11,604 bases of DNA, from NCBI GenBank assembly GCA_021784975.1, contig JAJYGU010000368.1, positions 1 to 11,604 on the forward strand, in the 5' to 3' direction. The DNA is from Planctomycetota bacterium. Lineage in GTDB: Bacteria > Planctomycetota > Planctomycetia > Pirellulales > Thermoguttaceae. Of the stretch, positions 11,381 through 11,604 are shown piece after piece. Position 1 is the first letter of the stretch, and every line of letters begins with the position of its first letter. The position numbers and the translations under genes are program-made. The notes beneath the pieces were generated by a model that saw only the letters and a list, made by a program, of their open reading frames with translations, was not told the DNA's origin and searched no databases.

Positions 11381-11604
11381 TCACCACTGCAAATCCGGCC
11401 AGACAATACCGCTCTCCAGGCTGAAATGCACCGATCCGTCTGTCATAGCGTAGTAGAAGCCGCCGTCATGCGGTCCGGTCTTCTTCTCGATATCCAGCAA
11501 CGACATCGCCGGTCCAGTGACCCACGGGCCGCGGAAATCGATCGGAGCATCGGCCAGTGCGATCGAAAACCCCTTCGAGTTGCCCACCGCCACATAATTG
11601 GCCG
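11381..11604 (-). CDS. C-terminus of a DUF1559-type pseudopilin-like protein (partial)
   Basis: The frame is open through the right edge, reading ANYVAVGNSKGFSIALADAP and later GPHDGGFYYAMTDGSVHFSL before TGA at 11381. The stretch HDGGFYYAMTDGSVHF fits the H-x9-DG-x-V motif (His, then Asp-Gly) at the end of DUF1559 proteins. These are abundant in planctomycetes and carry an N-terminal prepilin-like helix (not visible here) that exposes them on the cell surface. The 'ANYVAVGN' start resembles the NYVG region of the family. An apparent GTG at 11593 is internal, not a start. Convergent with the YbjQ gene, separated by about 105 bases holding only a weak GGGGCTGCCCC hairpin. Confidence 0.75.
   Translation of the reverse strand, partial: ANYVAVGNSKGFSIALADAPIDFRGPWVTGPAMSLLDIEKKTGPHDGGFYYAMTDGSVHFSLESGIVWPDLQW

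Overview
The window looks like part of a planctomycete chromosome (Pirellulales-like by inference). The clues are a Tat-exported Gfo/Idh/MocA oxidoreductase beside a secreted DUF2961/GH172 protein, the tail of a DUF1559-type pseudopilin-like protein with its H-x9-DG motif, an HNH protein of a planctomycete-like type, an ECF sigma factor, and high-GC DNA with loose gene spacing. No marker fixes the species.

Region 1-2300 (accessory, by eye somewhat lower GC). It holds very short or broken reading frames on both strands, several with strong Shine-Dalgarno sites or 4-base stop/start overlaps. They include a 187-aa unknown protein, a small unknown with a 'KFVGGPFDGKLV' core, a 42-aa very basic peptide, a 55-aa two-helix membrane protein, and a remnant of ribosomal protein bS21 (rpsU) with an in-frame stop. 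Several conserved-looking stretches jump frame, so the area looks like a decaying island or phage-like patch, unless the assembly has indels.

Region 2300-3500 (repeat/mobile cluster). Three back-to-back units are bounded by inverted repeats whose outer tips all carry GGGGACA. The third (2718-3491) has perfect 24-bp inverted ends tightly enclosing a REP-associated tyrosine transposase (RAYT). Two further 77-bp hairpin repeats beginning GGGGACAGGC lie at 6396-6472 and 8216-8292, so this appears to be a dispersed REP-like family with a possible resident transposase.

Region 3500-6250. Two minus-strand genes in a probable operon: a secreted GH172-type glycosidase, then a Tat-exported Gfo/Idh/MocA oxidoreductase. 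Together they suggest sugar or glycan processing outside the cytoplasm.

Region 6500-8450. A minus-strand ECF sigma factor, a minus-strand HNH endonuclease-domain protein and REP copies. Region 8447-11604: a CxxC/CxxC small protein, then an isocitrate/isopropylmalate-type dehydrogenase followed after 5 bases by a classical SDR (likely one transcript), then a YbjQ/UPF0145 protein whose start codon abuts a run of degenerate CTGACCC-like repeats. A DUF1559-like C-terminus enters from the right edge on the minus strand.

I found no CRISPR array, rRNA or convincing tRNA. The most interesting features are the RAYT/REP family and the frame-broken small-gene patch with the bS21 remnant. I cannot show that either is a new system.
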